Positions 60,692 to 64,000 of a DNA stretch of 64,000 bases are shown here, in pieces. The translations under genes and the position numbers were made by a program. The stretch lies in the NCBI GenBank assembly GCA_030737875.1, contig CM060922.1:317665456-317729455 (forward strand), written 5' to 3'. Position 1 is the stretch's first letter, and the number at the start of each line of letters is the position of its first letter. The stretch comes from Allium sativum. Lineage: Eukaryota > Streptophyta > Magnoliopsida > Asparagales > Amaryllidaceae. The notes beneath the pieces were generated by a model. That model ran no database searches. It saw only the letters and a program-made list of their open reading frames with translations, and was not told the origin of the DNA.

Positions 60692-60826
60692 GTCGACATG
60701 CTAGTCGACACCGTGTCGACTTGGCAGTCGACACGGGTGACCCAGGTCGACTGCCCAGTCGACCTGGTTAGCCCCAGGTCGACTGCCAAGTCGACCTGGG
60801 TGCCTTGGGCGGGAATTTTCCTCCCC
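60692..60826. promoter_or_regulatory. GTCGAC cluster and half-decayed E2F-like palindrome, element 2
   Basis: Eight GTCGAC hexamers lie within ~105 bp (60692-60796), several as inverted pairs (CCAGGTCGAC...GTCGACCTGG). At 60807-60826 is GGGCGGGAATTTT followed by CCTCCCC, so one half of the E2F-like palindrome is kept and the other is mutated. Confidence 0.6.
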
Positions 60827-61081
60827 TAGCCAATTGGGCCCAATTTTGAATTGGTTTCTCTGAGCTGTTTTGGTCTATTTGAATTTTAAACTGAATTCTG
60901 AAACTTCCGTAGGCCATATCTTCTTCATACGGAGTCCGTTTTACGTAAACTCGGACTCTATCTCAAGCAGAATTCCGAGACGAACGCAATGGCGTATCCC
61001 GTTTCCCTTAATTCTTTGATTTGAAATTAGTTATACATTAATTTGTAAATTTCACTGTTGTAGAATACACGGGGTGTTACA

Positions 61082-61591
61082 TTCTCCCCCACTTAAAAGG
61101 ATTTCGTCCCCGAAATCTTCAAGTTCAGGAAGAATGTATATCCTAACATCCAAACATCCATCTACTCATCCATCAAACACGAGCATCCATTGTACTTAAA
61201 AGACTTCTAATGCTTCATGATCATATGCGAAGTGTGTGTGTGTACATGTACTTATCTAATGCAAAATCAGGCAGTCTACTGATTCAGTCGACCTCCTTAA
61301 TGCGAATTATGTAAGTGCCATGAATCCATTATGTATGCAAATTCTCCTATTCATGACTTTACATGAGTGCACAATCGTTCATACAAATGCAACGTCCATA
61401 TGACAACACATTAAAGTTCAACCATATACGAATGCAAACATATATGCATATGCAATATGAAGTGACTGAGCCGATCTAAAACCTAAATTGTGTGTATATG
61501 CAACCACGAGCAACCACTAGCAATCACTTGCAACCACTTGCAACCATCATCCATAACATGTTTCAATTACATGTTTTCATCCAAATGGTTT
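61082..61591 (-). other. Polypurine tract and 3' untranslated region of element 2
   Basis: Minus-strand purine tract (TTAAGTGGGGGAGAA, 61082-61096) and the TTTCGTCCCCGAAAT motif. Then ~480 bp similar to the same region of elements 1 and A, including the GGTTGC-type repeats (61500-61548). Confidence 0.8.
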
Positions 61592-63152
61592 CTACCTAAA
61601 AGATAAGGTCGAGGAAATATACCTAAAAAGATAGATAAAAGCGCAACTTAAGGAAAAAGGAAAGATCAAAGATGTACCCTCGAAAAGAAAAGGGTAGGCA
61701 GCGCGTATTCTAGCTTCAGTTTCCCAAGTTGCATCTTCTTCGGCGTCGCTCCACTGAACTTTGACGAGCTTGACTTCGCGGTTGCGTAGCTTCTTCACTT
61801 CCGTTCCTAATATGCGGGTTGGAACTTTCCTCATGGTTGCTTCGCGTTCCACTTCAGCTTCTTCTAGGATATTTGGCTCTACCACTTCAGCAGATTCATG
61901 TAGACATTTTCGGAGGTGCGAAACGTGAAAGACGTTGTGAACTCCGGCCAATTTTTCGGGTAGCTCTAATCTATAGGCCATTTTTTCAATTTTCTGGATG
62001 ATAGGGAATGGCCCTACGAACCTTAGTGCTAGCTTTCCTGTGGTTCCAAAACGAACAACGTTCCTTAGCGGAGATACCTTAAGAAAAACTCTGTCCCCAA
62101 CCTCAAATTCAAGGTCGGTCCTCCTCTTGTCGGCGTAGGACTTTTGTCTGTCTTGGGTCGTCTTCATCCTTCTTCGTATTAAGTCTACTTTCTCTGAAGT
62201 CTCTCGGATCATATCTGGTCCAAGTATGAGCTTATCAGTAGACTCCCACCAACAAGTGGGCGATCGACACGGTCTTCCATATAAAGCTTCGAAGGGCGCC
62301 ATTCCGATGGTTGCTTGGTAGCTGTTGTTGTAGGCAAATTCCACCAAAGGAAGATGGTCTTCTTACGTCCCTCCGAAGTTAAGGACGCACAGTCTTAAAA
62401 GGTCCTCCAAAACTCTATTCACTCTTTCTATCTGGCCGTCGATTTGGGGATGATAGGCTGTGCTTAAGCATAACTGTGTGCCTACCGCTTCTTGCAGACT
62501 CCGCCAAAACTCACTTGTGAAGATAGGGTCTCGGTCACTAACAATGCTGGAGGGTATTCCATGGAGTCGGACAATTTCCTTGAGGTAAAGAGATGCTAAG
62601 GATAAGGCAGTTCTTTTACTCTTAACATGTAAAAAGTGGGCGCTTTTAGTAAGCCTATCCACTATTACCCAAATGCTAGTGTTGCCTCTTCTAGACCTAG
62701 GCAGCCCATCAATGAAGTCCATTGAGATGCTATCCCACTTCCACCGCGGGACCTCTAGAGGATGGAGCAGACCGCCAGGCTTTTTCTGTTCCGCCTTAAC
62801 CTGTTGGCACACCATACACTTAGAAACGAAATCTACCACGTCCTTCTTCATGCCGTTCCAAAAGAAAGTTCTCTTTATGTCCTTGTACATTTTATCTCCG
62901 CCTGGGTGTATCGTCATCTTGGAGTGATGTGCTTCCTCGAGAACCGTCTTTACTAAATCCCTTGTCTGTGGGATGCATAGTCTTCCGTCTCGCCTTAGCC
63001 AACCCTTATCGTCGATGGAGTATCTGTTGAGGTGACTTGAAGTCTCACCCCTAGTTAGCCTATCAATCATCCCCACAAGCTGAGGGTCTTCGCGTTGTGC
63101 TATCCCTATTGAGTCCACTAAATTCGGGCGTACTTCGAGAGATGCTAGCAAG
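61592..63152 (-). pseudogene. pol: pol 3' part: integrase plus chromodomain, in-frame stop, 5' end cut by CACTA
   Basis: Would join element cDNA to chromosomal DNA and steer it to chromatin. From the 63151 end: integrase zinc domain with H75, H82, C112, C115; catalytic core with D145, D206 and E242, i.e. the D-D-35-E spacing. A stop (TAA, minus strand, 62363-62365) follows residue 262, where relatives have Trp. The same frame then resumes with EDHLPLVEF and continues 250 residues: GPY/F module (~81-150 of the second part, GDRVFLK...GPF) and chromodomain (~172-222, VPTRIL...EDATWE). The stop separates the core from the C-terminal module. Upstream, the reading is broken by the CACTA insertion, so reverse transcriptase lies beyond it. 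TGG to TAA needs two G-to-A changes, as expected for decay of methylated DNA. Confidence 0.93.
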
Positions 63153-64000
63153 CACTACACCAAAAAAGCTGTTCTACCACGGTTTTGGGCCGTGGCTAAT
63201 TACTTTTGCCACGGCTTTGGACCGTGGCAAAACGGGGTGTGGTAGTTTCTTTGCCACGGCTCTGCTACGGCTTTAGGCCATGGCAAATTGTTATTTTGCC
63301 ACGGTCTTTAACCGTGGCAGATTTTGATTTTGCCACGGTCTAAGACCGTGGCAAGTTACTACATTGCCATGGCTTTTAGCCGTGGCAATATGTAATTGTT
63401 ATTTTCTATGCAATTTTAGCCATGGTTTTCGTCCGTGGCTAAATTCAACTGAAGAAACTACATGGTACCCTCTACCTGGGCCATAAAACTCCTATTTAAA
63501 CAAAATACGAGCATATTATACCCACCAACATAAATTTATGAACATAGCCATCAACACAAATTGTAATCTTCAAAGTTCAACTAAATAGTTCATACTTCAT
63601 AGTTTACAAACTACAACGTACATATCCAAACTAAAAATTAAATAGTTCATACTTCATAGTTTACAAACTACGACATATCCAAACTAAAAACTACATAGTT
63701 CAACTTCAATTCACAATTTGCATCAACAATTCAAATTACAAACCCTTGCTTCAAACTACAACATATCCAAACTAAAAACTACGTAGTTCATACTTCATAA
63801 TTTACTTCACATGATAAAACCGCCCAAAGCTCCGCTGAAAACCTCCATCACTGCGCGTTGCATGTTCACCCTGCAACACGAAAGAAAAAAAAACTCGGAA
63901 TTATCATACTCGGAACTATAACTCTGTAATTTGGTGTCGAAGGAAAAACCTACAGGCTAGATACTGCCAAATAATTGGAAAACTGATTCAAATGCTTATG
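63153..64000. mobile_element. CACTA (En/Spm-type) transposon, left end
   Basis: Begins CACTACACCAAAAAAGC, a typical CACTA terminal inverted repeat, inside the pol frame of element 2. The adjoining 3-mer AAG (63150-63152) is the expected target duplication. The next ~270 bp is a subterminal array of small palindromes. The remaining ~560 bp shows short repeats (CATACTTCATAGTTTACAAA-like, 63590-63800) and no transposase frame. The other end lies outside the window, so autonomy cannot be judged. Confidence 0.9.
63172..63439. repeat. Subterminal palindromic repeats of the CACTA element
   Basis: About seven units of the form GCCACGG...CCGTGGC, each ~25 bp with a 4-8 bp centre and ~15-25 bp apart. 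Some carry one change (GCCATGG). In CACTA elements such motifs are binding sites for the TNPA-type protein. Here they are unusually hairpin-like. Confidence 0.85.

Larger units (their letters stand above)
57780..61081 (-). repeat. 3' LTR of element 2 (3.3 kb)
   Basis: Starts TGGAACACCCC (TGTAA changed to TGGAA) and ends GGGGTGTTACA. It carries a C/G run plus CAGG block (58165-58190), a 123-bp tandem duplication (59982-60227), a TATA box and a GTCGAC cluster. The 145-residue frame 57935-58372 resembles LTR frames in A only because the nucleotide sequence is related. No protein family is recognised. Confidence 0.9.
57780..64000 (-). mobile_element. Element 2: Tekay/Del chromovirus with broken pol
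   Basis: Minus-strand element entering from its 3' LTR (57780-61081), then a 3' untranslated block, chromodomain-integrase, and further pol outside the window. It inserted into the 5' LTR of element 1 and was itself hit by a CACTA element at 63153. The rest of pol, gag, the primer site and the 5' LTR are not visible. It belongs to the same broad group as element 1, but its LTR is a distinct subfamily. Confidence 0.88.

Noticed and set aside
63172..63439. Possible CRISPR-like array (regular short repeats with spacers)
   Set aside because: The repeats are palindromic subterminal motifs next to a CACTA terminal repeat in plant DNA. Spacer lengths vary and no cas gene is present.

Overview
The window is nuclear DNA of a flowering plant. 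It contains plant-type Ty3/gypsy chromoviruses primed by initiator tRNA-Met, a CACTA element, a hAT element and a Ty1/copia remnant, nested inside one another, with AT-rich, microsatellite-bearing non-coding DNA. The species cannot be determined from the sequence. I see no intact host gene, tRNA, rRNA or CRISPR. Nearly all open frames are chance frames inside LTRs or tandem repeats. The only convincing proteins are a retrotransposon Gag (minus strand, 53892-54809) and a damaged Pol 3' part (integrase plus chromodomain, minus strand, 61592-63152).

Layout. (i) 1-7832: element A, a Tekay/Del-type element on the plus strand with a 4.1 kb 3' LTR and a heavily deleted pol. (ii) 7833-17074: a degenerate ~6 kb class LTR (D, plus strand), interrupted by a 3.6 kb solo LTR (E, minus strand, 8604-12223). 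Element A probably also sits in D. (iii) 17075-20094: remains of a copia element, holding a 1.34 kb hAT element with a perfect 8-bp target duplication. (iv) 20095-47010: element C, minus strand, with two ~6.0 kb LTRs around a 1.0 kb non-coding interior. Its 3'-side LTR copy is split by element B (30119-43959), which has 6.2-6.3 kb LTRs around a 1.4 kb non-coding interior and a perfect 5-bp target duplication. (v) 47011-48053: continuation of the DNA that C interrupted. (vi) 48054-49399: partial LTR F, related to B, C and D. (vii) 49400-57779: element 1, minus strand, with ~3.5 kb LTRs and an interior coding only Gag. (viii) 57780-64000: element 2, minus strand, inserted in the 5' LTR of element 1. 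Its pol carries an in-frame stop and is cut at 63152/63153 by a CACTA transposon that runs off the window.

How the parts relate. Elements A, 1 and 2 are members of the chromovirus group. E is a solo LTR of the same kind. Elements B and C (and LTRs D and F) carry no protein, but share the tRNA-Met primer site and the conserved motif before the polypurine tract with the coding elements. They are therefore best read as non-autonomous partners mobilised in trans. The most unusual signals are the giant-LTR, tiny-interior design of B and C; a hairpin with covarying base pairs in their interiors; and an exon/intron-like leader (GC-rich block, then a GTGAGT-type donor, then long AT-rich DNA) in their LTRs. 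The coding families also show E2F-like palindromes and GTCGAC clusters upstream of the LTR TATA box.
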